A stretch of 27,503 bases of DNA from a candidate division Zixibacteria bacterium SM23_81 (GCA_001304015.1 LJUY01000033.1:1-27503); one strand, 5' to 3'; shown: positions 1 to 7,199, counted from the stretch's first letter. Notes: generated by a model not told the origin, from the letters alone. Numbers and translations: made by a program.

Positions 1-437
1 ACCTTCGCGGTAGGGCCGAGACCCAGCTGGAGGTCGTCTGAACGGAAAAAGTCATAACGATAGGTGAGGCGATAGGAATCGAATCGGTATCGGGAATCTA
101 GCTGGGTGTTTGCCGCATATTCTTGATCTTGAAATGTGACCTGACGGTCGATTGTACCCTTAGCCTCTAAGCGAAGAGGGGCGATCAACACGCCTACGGT
201 GTGCCGCTCACCCAGTGAATACTGTAATCTCAATCGAAAGAAGGAAGAAGGGTTAATCTCTAATTCTTCTGACAGAGACAACAGAGTCCCAGTATCGCCG
301 GGAATGCGCACGTCGTTATAGCCGGCCAAGACCAGACCACTTTCAATGTCCAGCTGCCATTGCGCCCCGGATGTAGCCGGGTTGGTGATCATCAATAGCA
401 TCAGCAGAACAAACATCGCTTTCATCATTGTGGTCAT
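1..437 (-). CDS. Secreted, probable outer-membrane beta-barrel protein (3' end outside the window)
   Basis: The reading frame stays open to the window edge, giving 145 codons. The N-terminus is a typical signal peptide: Met/Lys-rich start, hydrophobic core (MFVLLMLLMI), and a likely cleavage after TSGA before QWQ. The mature part alternates polar and hydrophobic residues with many aromatics (FFRLRLQYSL, YRFDSYRLTYRYDFF), as in beta-barrel strands ending in short turns. This suggests an outer-membrane barrel, but no specific family is recognised. A GGGAGG motif lies 4 nt before the ATG at 437. A second ATG at 428 would be 13 nt away, so 437 is slightly preferred. The gene lies downstream of, and is separated by a strong terminator from, the repeat protein at 988-2517, so it probably has its own promoter, which I could not identify with confidence. 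Confidence 0.6.
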   Translation of the reverse strand, partial: MTTMMKAMFVLLMLLMITNPATSGAQWQLDIESGLVLAGYNDVRIPGDTGTLLSLSEELEINPSSFFRLRLQYSLGERHTVGVLIAPLRLEAKGTIDRQVTFQDQEYAANTQLDSRYRFDSYRLTYRYDFFRSDDLQLGLGPTAK

Positions 438-987
438 ATGACCTCCCTGCTTTTCCCGCGTAGCAAAGGCATATGGATACTTGGGAAAACAAGCTCTTTG
501 GGCAAAATTCATCGAACGTAATATACACGCAAATTCCTTCTTTGCGAGCATTTTTTTGAATATCAACCAGTATTTCATGAGGTGGCAACCACAGCAAGGA
601 GCAATGCCTATTAGCCAGCACATAGTGATTTGAGAGCAAATTAAGCAGAGGGAGATTTGGGCATTGTGCCCGGCGCCGTTAGAAAAAAAGCCGTCAGGTA
701 AGGCCGCCTGACGGCAGTGGTAAAGAGAGGATTGAAAAGATCATTGACTAGTAGGACAGAGGACTGCGAAGCCCTTGACTTTTTGGGATAACTCCTTATC
801 TATAAGGCATATATAAATCGCAGCCGCGGAATTGTTACGAATTTGTTTCAAATTATAGTTATAGTCAGAAAGGCGGGTGCCAAAGCCCTGGTTCCAGAGG
901 TAATGGAAATCTTTCTCAGCCCTCTGAGCGGAGAAAGATCACCTCAGACGATTGACATCCGCCCGTTGCGAATCGTTTTGCGTCGTT
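438..987. other. 550-bp intergenic region
   Basis: No convincing gene. It contains the intrinsic terminator described at 683-715 and otherwise AT-rich DNA. Short open frames on both strands here (for example 843-1067 on the plus strand) run into the 3' end of the neighbouring gene and lack a ribosome-binding site. A TTGACT-like box near 775 on the plus strand has no well-spaced -10 partner. Confidence 0.6.
683..715 (-). terminator. Rho-independent terminator after the 55-residue-repeat protein
   Basis: Perfect 9-bp stem (GCCGTCAGG with CCTGACGGC, 690-698 and 707-715) and 8-nt loop. On the minus strand it is followed directly by seven T residues (689-683). It lies about 270 nt after the stop of the gene ending at 988. 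No T-tract follows on the plus strand, so the direction is clear. Confidence 0.88.
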
Positions 988-2517
988 CTATTTGGAGTCA
1001 CTTAAAGCTTTGTCAAACTCTCCCACTCTGTTGGACACCGCCGATTCATTATCGCTGCCGTCAATGACGGTGACCACATAGAACAGGTTGGCCACCGGGT
1101 CGCCGATGCGGGCATCGGTGTAGGAAAAATCCAGATCAGAGGTCGTCGCCAGTAGATTCCCCGGCTCTGGCGTGAAGCTTGGATCCTCGTCACAGTAGAT
1201 TCGGTAGTTTATAGGTCCTTTCTCCAGCGAGCCATCCTCCCCGGTGGTCACCTGCTCCCAAGAGAGACAGAGAGTGTTCACCGACCCTTTGGCACTCCCG
1301 GAGGCCAGAATGCCAACCTGTGTCTTAGCCGGATCGATGTTGTCAACTGAATAGCCACTGTCGGGGGCAGAGTCCCAGAAGACGAACAGATTGGTCGTTT
1401 GGGCGGAAACAAGGAAGGTGAAGTATGGAATGCCGCTGGCGGAAGAATCTTCGAGGGTGGGAGCAATATAGGCATAACCCTCAAAAAAATGGGCATTGAC
1501 AGAGCCGAGAAATTCCCAATACTCGATCTTGGTTTCACCGAAACCATTGTTTCTTTCGATACGACGATAGACCAGCTTGGAAGAATCTTTTGGGAGGTTG
1601 CCTTCCCACAGTTCGCCAATCGAAGCGATCTTCGATCCTCCCAGGTGTCTGCGCCAAATGGAGTAGTACGTGATCACTTGATACTCCGGAGCATCGAGAT
1701 AACTGCGATCCCATAAAATGAGCACCTGTTTACCCTGATCATTGGGAACATCGCCGATGGAAACGATATGAGGAACGGGACCCAACACGCCATTCAAATT
1801 GACCCGCTGAGCGTAGATGTCATAACTGCTGGCGCTTCGTGAGTCCTCCCAGGCGATGATGGCCCCCCCGGAACCATCGCCGACCAGCTGAGGGTTTTGT
1901 TGATTATATGCAGCGGTCGAGATGGCCACTCCATCGGTGGGCCAAAGCGTGTCGCCGTTGGCGTTGACCCGCTGAGCGTAGATGTCAAAATTGCTGAGGC
2001 TTCGGTAGTCTTGCCAGGTGATGATGGCCCCCCCGGAGCCATCGCCTATAAGCTGGGGGTAAGATTGATCGGATGCAGCTGTGCAGATGGCCAGGCCATC
2101 GGCGGGCCAGAGGGTGTCGCCGTTGGCGTTGACCCGCTGAGCGTAGATGTCAATGTAGATGCCGCCTCGGTAGTCTTGCCAGGTGATGATGGCCCCCCCG
2201 GAGCCATCGCCGACCAACTGGGGGTAATATTGAGAGGGTGCAGCGGTGCAGATGGCCAGGCCATCGGCGGGCCAAAGCGTGTCGCCGTTGGCGTTGACCC
2301 GCTGAGCGTAGATGTCATAATCGCTGCCGCTTCGGTGGTCTTGCCAGGTGATGATGGCCCCCCCGGAGCCATCGCCGATAAGCTGGGGTCTCATTTGAGG
2401 GTTTGCAGCGGTAGAGATAGGGAGATTTGTATCGGGATCAGTGGGCCACCAGGCGGTGGCGGGGGTGAACAGCAATAAGACCAACGGGAGCCCTGCCATA
2501 AAAGCGGTCGCTCTCAT
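988..2517 (-). CDS. Secreted protein with four 55-residue tandem repeats and a C-terminal Fn3-like domain
   Basis: 509 aa. The ATG at 2517 is preceded by AAGGAGGTGT at good spacing and by a consensus promoter ending 53 nt upstream. A longer ORF start (2598) lies inside that promoter and is rejected. Residues 1-22 are a signal peptide (hydrophobic LPLVLLLF, cleavage near PATA). Residues 44 to about 244 hold three full repeats and one partial repeat of the pattern PQL-GDGSGGAI-TWQD-R ending in DIYAQRVNANGDTLW. Repeats of this kind occur in extracellular proteins of several candidate phyla; a beta-propeller-like fold is my inference. The last 100 residues (LCLSWEQV, NYRIYCDEDP, FYVVTVIDGSDNESAVSN) look like a fibronectin type III domain. 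I see no sorting signal after it. Function is unknown; surface display or carbohydrate binding is possible. It is a single-gene unit with its own promoter and terminator. Confidence 0.82.
   Translation of the reverse strand: MRATAFMAGLPLVLLLFTPATAWWPTDPDTNLPISTAANPQMRPQLIGDGSGGAIITWQDHRSGSDYDIYAQRVNANGDTLWPADGLAICTAAPSQYYPQLVGDGSGGAIITWQDYRGGIYIDIYAQRVNANGDTLWPADGLAICTAASDQSYPQLIGDGSGGAIITWQDYRSLSNFDIYAQRVNANGDTLWPTDGVAISTAAYNQQNPQLVGDGSGGAIIAWEDSRSASSYDIYAQRVNLNGVLGPVPHIVSIGDVPNDQGKQVLILWDRSYLDAPEYQVITYYSIWRRHLGGSKIASIGELWEGNLPKDSSKLVYRRIERNNGFGETKIEYWEFLGSVNAHFFEGYAYIAPTLEDSSASGIPYFTFLVSAQTTNLFVFWDSAPDSGYSVDNIDPAKTQVGILASGSAKGSVNTLCLSWEQVTTGEDGSLEKGPINYRIYCDEDPSFTPEPGNLLATTSDLDFSYTDARIGDPVANLFYVVTVIDGSDNESAVSNRVGEFDKALSDSK
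1786..2388 (-). repeat. 165-bp in-frame tandem repeat (3 full copies and 1 partial)
   Basis: Copies at 2388-2224, 2223-2059, 2058-1894, and a partial at 1893-1786, each encoding 55 residues beginning PQL(I/V)GDGSGG. Nucleotide identity is high, notably in the GDGSGGAI and NANGDTLWP segments, suggesting recent duplication or homogenisation. A half repeat (WWPTDPDTNLPISTAANPQ) sits before copy 1. Confidence 0.9.
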
Positions 2518-2569
2518 GGTACACCTCCTTAAAAAGATATAGTGAAAAGCTTTCCATGACTGTGTCTCC

Positions 2570-2598
2570 ATTTTACCACAACTCCTATTTCTTGTCAA
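2570..2598 (-). promoter_or_regulatory. Consensus sigma-70-type promoter for the 55-residue-repeat protein
   Basis: TTGACA (2598-2593), a 17-bp spacer, then TAAAAT (2575-2570) on the minus strand. The predicted transcript start near 2563 leaves a leader of about 46 nt before the ATG at 2517, which has a strong ribosome-binding site. Confidence 0.85.
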
Positions 2599-2890
2599 GA
2601 CATATTTTTCCTCATCTCACAATGAATCAAAACTATTCAAAGAGCCTATCATCATAAAAACCATATCTCCTTTGGTTCCCTATCGGAGAGTCGGTTTTTG
2701 TGGCCAAATTCACTGTGAATAGTACATCCTCTCTTCTGCTTGGTTTCAAAAGCCCTAACCGACTCACGGGAGGGTCTTTCACTACATTCTGATTCGGTGT
2801 TTAAATTTGTTTCGAATTTGTTTCAATTTTGTGGTCAGATTTGGTCAATTTTGGCAATTTATGGTGCGGTGAACAATCTTAGCAACAAGA

Positions 2891-2937
2891 CATAAAGAAA
2901 GGGAGTTGCATAAGTATCAACGACTTACGCAACTCCC
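2891..2937 (-). terminator. Terminator-like hairpin downstream of cdsA
   Basis: 15-nt arms (2901-2915 and 2923-2937, GGGAGTTGC-TAAGT) and a 7-nt loop. The one non-identical position is a G-U pair in minus-strand RNA but an A-C clash in plus-strand RNA, favouring minus-strand transcription. The minus-strand continuation is T-rich (TTTCTTTATG). It is the last and longest of five hairpins beyond cdsA and could end the ribosomal-protein operon or act in the RNA 3' end. Confidence 0.6.
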
Positions 2938-2954
2938 CTGGGAAGGCTTAAAAG

Positions 2955-2980
2955 GCCGTCGGGTGGGGCCATCCGACGGC
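2955..2980. repeat. 26-bp stem-loop, second copy of the hairpin at 690-715
   Basis: 12-nt arms around GG (GCCGTCGGGTGG / CCATCCGACGGC). It aligns over its full 26 bp with the terminator hairpin at 690-715, differing at six sites. Positions 7 and 20 change together (A-T to G-C), which keeps the pair. On the minus strand it is followed by CTTTTAAG, a weak T-tract. Confidence 0.65.
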
Positions 2981-2988
2981 ACTAAAAC

Positions 2989-3012
2989 AAGGGCTCAATA
3001 TATTGAGCCCTT
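2989..3012. repeat. 24-bp perfect palindrome
   Basis: AAGGGCTCAATA followed immediately by its reverse complement, with no loop. On the minus strand GTTTTAG follows, so it could be a terminator relic. Perfect symmetry also allows a protein-binding site or mobile-repeat origin. Confidence 0.65.
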
Positions 3013-3032
3013 ACAGGGCTTGCTGTTTTGCT

Positions 3033-3058
3033 CGTCGCGGATGTTTTCATCCGCGACG
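3033..3058. repeat. 11-bp perfect stem-loop with TTTT loop
   Basis: CGTCGCGGATG (3033-3043), TTTT, and the exact reverse complement (3048-3058). On the plus strand TTTTAAG follows, so it would read as a plus-strand terminator, but no plus-strand gene exists. Its GCGGATG loop-proximal core recurs in the hairpin at 3147-3174. Confidence 0.7.
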
Positions 3059-3146
3059 TTTTAAGTGGTGTGGGGTTACCGTACCCAAAGCTGCATTAGA
3101 CATTGAGCCGGCTGGTAGAATCACCCAACTAAAAGGTAAATATTCT

Positions 3147-3174
3147 TCCTGGCGGATGATAACATCCGCCAGGA
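3147..3174. repeat. 12-bp perfect stem-loop with ATAA loop
   Basis: TCCTGGCGGATG (3147-3158), ATAA, and the exact reverse complement (3163-3174). It shares the GCGGATG-N4-CATCCGC core with the hairpin about 90 bp away at 3033-3058, while the outer stem bases differ. Confidence 0.7.
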
Positions 3175-3195
3175 GCTGTGGTTTCTTTGTCTTTT

Positions 3196-3230
3196 ACGAT
3201 TAACGATCAACGATACACGATTCACGATAT
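3196..3230. repeat. Heptanucleotide array, 5 units of ACGATNN
   Basis: Five consecutive 7-bp units: ACGATTA, ACGATCA, ACGATAC, ACGATTC, ACGATAT. ACGATTA is a rotation of the reverse complement of CGTTAAT, the unit at 10148-10203, so both arrays belong to one family in opposite orientation. They resemble the short tandemly repeated repetitive (STRR) sequences known from cyanobacteria. Confidence 0.85.
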
Positions 3231-3300
3231 AAGCTTCGAGGTTCGTTTATTATCAGGATGAACCCACCCGATGACACGATAAGAGGTCTTTATAAAGTCT

Positions 3301-3350
3301 CTGGATTCCCGTCCCCGCTTTCGCGGGGACAAGCTTCCGCGGGAATGACG
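3301..3350 (+). repeat. 50-bp dispersed element, copy 1
   Basis: Begins CTGGATTCCCG, ends CGGGAATGACG, and contains an internal GTCCCCGC...GCGGGGAC stem and AAGCTTC. It is nearly identical to the reverse complement of 14791-14840. Elements of the GGATTCCCG...CGGGAATGAC type are widespread intergenic repeats in many bacteria. Nesting of the two inverted repeats suggests a REP- or MITE-like unit. Confidence 0.85.
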
Positions 3351-3370
3351 GATAAGAGAGACTGATCAAA

Positions 3371-3419
3371 TCTCGAATCTCGATTCACGATCGACAATTC
3401 ACGATTCACGATTCACGTC
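3371..3419. repeat. Heptanucleotide array, 7 units of TCACGAT type
   Basis: Seven 7-bp units in phase (TCTCGAA, TCTCGAT, TCACGAT, CGACAAT, TCACGAT, TCACGAT, TCACGTC). It is related to the array at 3196-3230 (ACGATTC rotated) and ends 36 bp from the cdsA stop codon. Confidence 0.85.
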
Positions 3420-3455
3420 ACGAGCATCGATAACGACAAACCAGTCTCAAGGGAT

Positions 3456-4334
3456 CTAAAAAACCACGTAACGCAAGTACCAGTATGTCACCGGGACGGC
3501 GAACAGGAGGCTGTCAAAGCGGTCTAAAACTCCTCCGTGGCCGGGCAGAAGTCGAGAGGTATCCTTGACTTGAGCATCGCGCTTGAGCAGAGATTCCACC
3601 AGATCGCCAATCTGGCCGATGATGCCGACGATAAGGCCGATGACCAGGAAATGCCTCAGGGCCAACAGGTCTTTCAGAAAGATCCCGCCCAGCAGCAAGG
3701 CCGCCAGCAGCGCGGTCACCACGCCGCCAATGGTGCCCTCCACCGTCTTTTTGGGGCTCACTCGGAGCAGCAACGGGTGTCTTCCCCAGGCCAATCCCAC
3801 TCCATAGGCCCCTGTGTCGCACACCCAGGTGATAATGAAGACGGTCAGCAGATACCAGCCTCCATCAGCGTACTTTCTTCCCATCTGGCCAGGCAGCTCC
3901 CGCAGGAGGATAAAATGGCTGCTCAGCCAACTCACGTAAAAGATCCCCATAAGGGTGGCGGCGATATGAAAGATCGACTGCTGCTGCTTTCTCCTGGCCA
4001 GCTCCGCGACCATGATGATGACAAGAATCAGCGTGAGGGCTATCTCGTTTCCCAGGTTGTTTCTGAAATAGGCCAGCCAGGATAAAAAAAGCCCGCCCCC
4101 AATTCCTAAAAACTTATAGGGACGGACCCCTTTGACCTCCATCAAGGAGAAAAATTCCCACAGGCCGAACAGAATGATCACATCCACCAGCCCGAGAAGG
4201 AAAAGTTCTCCCCTTAAGGCCATAAATGCCAAAAAAGGGATGCCCACCACCCCAACCAAAACCCTGGGCAGGAGCGCTGAGCCTCTGGTCTTATCTCCAA
4301 CTCCGCTGGGGAAACCACGATCAGGTGCCCCCAA
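3456..4334 (-). CDS. cdsA: Phosphatidate cytidylyltransferase (CDP-diglyceride synthase)
   Basis: 292 aa polytopic inner-membrane enzyme making CDP-diacylglycerol from phosphatidate and CTP, the branch point of phospholipid synthesis. The family signature is at residues 248-274: SLLKRDAQVKD, then PGHGG and LDRFD with the metal-binding Asp. Eight or so hydrophobic segments precede and follow it (for example LVGVVGIPFLAF and GGVVTALLAALLLGGIF). The start is TTG at 4334, overlapping uppS by 14 nt; GGGAG lies 7 nt upstream of it inside uppS, implying translational coupling. No ATG or GTG lies nearby. In many bacteria dxr and rseP follow cdsA; here the operon ends and a repeat island begins. Confidence 0.93.
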   Translation of the reverse strand: MGAPDRGFPSGVGDKTRGSALLPRVLVGVVGIPFLAFMALRGELFLLGLVDVIILFGLWEFFSLMEVKGVRPYKFLGIGGGLFLSWLAYFRNNLGNEIALTLILVIIMVAELARRKQQQSIFHIAATLMGIFYVSWLSSHFILLRELPGQMGRKYADGGWYLLTVFIITWVCDTGAYGVGLAWGRHPLLLRVSPKKTVEGTIGGVVTALLAALLLGGIFLKDLLALRHFLVIGLIVGIIGQIGDLVESLLKRDAQVKDTSRLLPGHGGVLDRFDSLLFAVPVTYWYLRYVVF

Positions 4335-5064
4335 ATCGACGCTCCCGGTTTTGATAATCCAGAATGGCTCGATAGAGGTGCTCCCGGCGAAAATCTGGCC
4401 AGAGCACGTCAGTTACGTAAATCTCCGTATAGGCAATTTGCCACAGAAGAAAATTGCTGACCCGCATCTCTCCGCTGGTTCGGATTAACAGGTCTGGGTC
4501 GGGCAATCCACCGGTGTACAGATATTTTCCAAAAAGATCCTCGTCGATGGCTTCAGGACTCATCTGCCCTGCCTGAACCTCTTTGGCTAGGACCCGGATG
4601 GCGTCAAGCAACTCATCGCGTCCCCCATAATTAATAGCCAGGTTCAGCAACAGTCCCGTATTCCTCTCAGTTCTGGCCACGGCTTTGGTCAAAACCCGAC
4701 GAGCCGCCGGAGCGAGCTCCTCCAACCTCCCGATGACCGCCAGACGCACCTGGTTCTTCATCAAATCCTCGATTTCCCTCCTGGTGGTCTCCCCTAACAA
4801 TTTCATCAGCGCGCCGATCTCCCGTTTAGGTCGCCGCCAGTTCTCAGCAGAAAAGACATAGAGGGTCATCACATCGATGCCCAGTTCCCCTGCAGCACGG
4901 ACCACTTCACGCACCGAGTTGATACCCTCTCGATGACCGGCAATACGAGGAAGGCCTCTCTGCATCGCCCATCTCCCGTTTCCATCCATGATGATGGCGA
5001 TGTGTCTAGGCAAATTACCGGCTTTTAAAATTTGACCTTTTAGCTGAGACAAGTTCGTGGCCAC
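4321..5064 (-). CDS. uppS: Undecaprenyl diphosphate synthase (cis-prenyltransferase)
   Basis: 247 aa cytosolic or peripheral membrane enzyme that adds isopentenyl diphosphate units to make the C55 lipid carrier for peptidoglycan and surface polysaccharides. Family hallmarks are HIAIIMDGNGRWA at residues 21-33 (catalytic Asp27), FSAENWRRP at 71-79, LNLAINYGGRDE at 140-151 and LLIRTSGE with NFLLWQIAYTE near 192-214. Two adjacent starts exist, TTG at 5067 and GTG at 5064. GAGG is 7 nt before the GTG but only 4 nt before the TTG, so GTG is chosen. The 230 bp to frr hold no gene and no clear terminator; a weak internal promoter there cannot be excluded. Confidence 0.94.
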   Translation of the reverse strand: MATNLSQLKGQILKAGNLPRHIAIIMDGNGRWAMQRGLPRIAGHREGINSVREVVRAAGELGIDVMTLYVFSAENWRRPKREIGALMKLLGETTRREIEDLMKNQVRLAVIGRLEELAPAARRVLTKAVARTERNTGLLLNLAINYGGRDELLDAIRVLAKEVQAGQMSPEAIDEDLFGKYLYTGGLPDPDLLIRTSGEMRVSNFLLWQIAYTEIYVTDVLWPDFRREHLYRAILDYQNRERRFGGT

Positions 5065-5294
5065 CAACGCACCTCACCGGGCTTGTAGGTAAGGTCCAAA
5101 GAGAGGCAGGAACATTGAGCCGGGGGACAAGGGAAGGATAGCACATTTCAGGAGACCGGAGAATTCGGCTCGGGGCGGCGGGAGTCCCTGAGGGGGTCTT
5201 TTGGAACAATGGAGCCGCTCAAGAAACGGTTTTCATGACCAGGGGATTTTGGGAGATTTTCTCTTTAAGAAGGCCCATTCCGCTATCCTGGAGC

Positions 5295-5852
5295 CTAGAC
5301 CTCCATAATCTCCCTCTCTTTTTCTTCTACGATCTTGTTCACCAACTCGGTATGTTTATCGGTAAGCTCCTGAATATGCTCCTGAGCTCTTTTGCTATCG
5401 TCCTGAGGAAGGTCACCGGTCTTCTCGGCCTGCCGCAGCTCTTCGTTGGCATCCCTTCTGATATTGCGGATGGCTATACGACCTTCCTCCGCCAGCCTCT
5501 TCACCACTCTAACCAATTCCTTTCTGCGCTCCTGGGTGAGAGGCGGGATGGGCAGGCGGATGACGGTGCCGTCGTTTGATGGTGTTAATCCCAGATCAGA
5601 TTTTAGCAAAACCTTCTCGATCTCCCCGATCATGCCTCTTTCCCACGGCTGAACGACAAGCATTCGCGGTTCGGGAACGCTAATGGCCGCCGCCTGATTG
5701 ATGGGCACCGAGGTGCCGTAATAATCGACCTTGATGCCATCCAGCAAGGAAGTAGTGGCTTTCGCCGTGCGAATCAAGGCGAGCTCGTGCTGGGTGGCCT
5801 GAAGTGCTTTCTTCATCTTCTTCTCAGTTTCGATGAAAAGCTGCTTGACCAT
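5295..5852 (-). CDS. frr: Ribosome recycling factor
   Basis: 185 aa, the standard length. With EF-G it splits post-termination ribosomes. The family pattern is clear: helical N-terminus (ALQATQHELALIRTAKATTSLLDGI), VDYYGTSVPINQAAAISVPEPRMLVVQPW, and LPIPPLTQERRKELV. The ATG at 5852 overlaps the pyrH stop (TGATG) and has AAGGAGG 7 nt upstream; a longer GTG start at 5858 would place the ribosome site too close. The pyrH-frr overlap indicates coupled translation, and this gene order is common in bacteria. Confidence 0.96.
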   Translation of the reverse strand: MVKQLFIETEKKMKKALQATQHELALIRTAKATTSLLDGIKVDYYGTSVPINQAAAISVPEPRMLVVQPWERGMIGEIEKVLLKSDLGLTPSNDGTVIRLPIPPLTQERRKELVRVVKRLAEEGRIAIRNIRRDANEELRQAEKTGDLPQDDSKRAQEHIQELTDKHTELVNKIVEEKEREIMEV

Positions 5853-6574
5853 CAGCACTCCTCCTTCACCAAAGTACCCACCTTTTCTCCCAAGAGAACA
5901 CGCTTCAGGTTGCCTCCCTCGGTCATGTTAAAGACGATGATGGGCACCTTGTTCTCCATACATAGCACCACCGCGGTGGTGTCCATCACCCGTAACCGCC
6001 TGCTAATAAATTCCATGTAGGATATGCAAGAGAAACACCGAGCCCCAGGCTGGTGAAGGGGATCGGCGTCATAAACACCGTCCACTTTGGTGGCTTTCAA
6101 GAGAGTCTCGGCCTTTATTTCCGCCGCACGCAGGGCTGCCGCTGTATCTGTGCTAAAATAAGGCTTCCCGGTGCCCCCAACTAAGATGACAACTCTGCCT
6201 TCCTGAAGATGACGCAGAGCGCGGCGGCGACTGTACGTTTCAGCCACCTCCTCTACGGGCAGGGACGAGAGAACGCGAGCTTCGACGCCTTCCCTGCTGA
6301 GAGCGTCCTCCAAGGCCAACCCATTGATCACCGTGGCCAACATGCCCATATAGTCGGCTGTCTCCCGCTGAACGCCCTGGGTACTGGCCGGAAGCCCTCT
6401 CAATATATTCCCCCCTCCCATAACCACCGCCAACTCCACCCCTAATCCTCGAGCCTCCTTCAGTGAGTAGGCTAAATAATCAGCTCGATCACTCTTCAGC
6501 GCCTGTGCCTGAGCGCCAGCCAGAACCTCTCCGCTGAGCTTCAGCAAAACTCTTTTGAACGATGCTCTGGCCAT
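5852..6574 (-). CDS. pyrH: UMP kinase
   Basis: 240 aa amino-acid-kinase-fold enzyme phosphorylating UMP to UDP. Visible motifs are LLKLSGE near the N-terminus, VVMGGGNILRG (phosphate loop), TADYMGMLATVINGLALEDAL, and VDGVYDADP in the nucleotide-binding region. The ATG at 6574 (MARASFKR) has AGGAG 5 nt upstream; the longer GTG start at 6589 contains this ribosome site in its coding region and is rejected. It belongs to the translation operon, not to the pyr operon with its PyrR leader, so UMP synthesis and UMP phosphorylation are controlled separately here. Confidence 0.96.
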   Translation of the reverse strand: MARASFKRVLLKLSGEVLAGAQAQALKSDRADYLAYSLKEARGLGVELAVVMGGGNILRGLPASTQGVQRETADYMGMLATVINGLALEDALSREGVEARVLSSLPVEEVAETYSRRRALRHLQEGRVVILVGGTGKPYFSTDTAAALRAAEIKAETLLKATKVDGVYDADPLHQPGARCFSCISYMEFISRRLRVMDTTAVVLCMENKVPIIVFNMTEGGNLKRVLLGEKVGTLVKEEC

Positions 6575-6605
6575 CACCTCTCCTGGCACAGCCCAACTGA
6601 GGTCC

Positions 6606-7199
6606 TCATTCCCCCAAACGAAATCGAGCGAATCTCTTAATGATGATGTTCTCGCCCAACTTCATCTTCACGTCGTTCAACAGGTCAGAAACCCGTTTGT
6701 CGCTGTCCTTGATAAATTGCTGATCGAGAAGGCAAACCTCCTGATAGTACTTTTCCATCTTGCCCTGAACGATCTTCTCGATGATCGTATCCGGTTTCCC
6801 CTGGCTGCGAGCTTGGTCTCGATATATCTCCTTTTCTCTCTCCACATCTTCAGCGAGCAGATCTTCTCTCCGCATCACCAGCGGATTGGCCGCTGCCACC
6901 TGCATGGCGATCTCCTTGACAAAAGCTCGGAAGTCTGGGGTTCGGGCTACGAAATCGGTCTCGCAGTTCACCTCAACCAATACTCCTAGACGCTCACCGG
7001 GATGGATGTACGAGGCAATAACCCCCTCCGAGGTTACCCTTCCCGCTCTCTTGGCTACCGCAGCAAGACCTTTCTTCCGCAAGACCTCCATGGCCTTTTC
7101 CAGATTGCCATCCGTCTCCTCCAAGGCTCGCTTGCAATCCATCATCCCAACGCCTGTTTTCTCCCTCAACTCTTTCACGATCGCTGCTGAAATGGTCAT
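6606..7199 (-). CDS. tsf: Elongation factor Ts, short form
   Basis: 197 aa. It is the nucleotide-exchange factor for EF-Tu. The N-terminal UBA-like domain (VKELREKTGVGMMDCKRALEE) and the core TDFVAR motif (VNCETDFVART) are intact. At 197 aa it is the short type seen for example in Thermus; the long forms near 280-300 aa carry an extra C-terminal subdomain. The ATG at 7199 follows the rpsB TGA with no gap, and GGAGG lies 5 nt upstream, inside the last rpsB codons. Confidence 0.95.
   Translation of the reverse strand: MTISAAIVKELREKTGVGMMDCKRALEETDGNLEKAMEVLRKKGLAAVAKRAGRVTSEGVIASYIHPGERLGVLVEVNCETDFVARTPDFRAFVKEIAMQVAAANPLVMRREDLLAEDVEREKEIYRDQARSQGKPDTIIEKIVQGKMEKYYQEVCLLDQQFIKDSDKRVSDLLNDVKMKLGENIIIKRFARFRLGE

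Larger units (their letters stand above)
2599..3455. other. 857-bp gene-free repeat and hairpin island
   Basis: No gene is supported. From 2599 to 2900 the DNA is AT-rich, with a 13-bp palindrome (ATTCACTGTGAAT, 2708-2720) and a 9-bp inverted pair GAGTCGGTT/AACCGACTC (2688-2696 and 2757-2765). From 2901 to 3174 there are five closely spaced stem-loops, from 3196 to 3419 two heptamer arrays, and at 3301-3350 a dispersed element. Items are listed separately. The 66-codon plus-strand frame at 3003-3203 runs through two hairpins and is not credible. Confidence 0.7.

Noticed and set aside
343-639. 98-codon minus-strand ORF upstream of the beta-barrel-like gene
   Set aside because: Its second half is out of frame over the signal-peptide gene at 1-437, and it has no ribosome-binding site.
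843-1067. 74-codon plus-strand ORF with a TTGACT-like box upstream
   Set aside because: The box lacks a spaced -10, the ORF overlaps the 3' end of a well-supported gene, and the peptide has no recognisable features.
1897-2478. 193-codon plus-strand ORF with repeated sequence
   Set aside because: It is the antisense shadow of the 55-residue repeats of the minus-strand gene, and it has no ribosome site or family match.
2518-2598. Longer N-terminus for the 55-residue-repeat protein
   Set aside because: The extra codons cover the TTGACA-17-TAAAAT promoter and remove the signal peptide from the N-terminus.
3537-4085. 182-codon plus-strand ORF opposite cdsA
   Set aside because: Shadow of the cdsA coding sequence; low-complexity Gln/His-rich peptide with no family features.
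5065-5294. Small gene or promoter between frr and uppS
   Set aside because: The minus-strand frame at 5015-5209 overlaps uppS out of frame. A TATCCT-like box has no proper -35 partner, so no feature is claimed.
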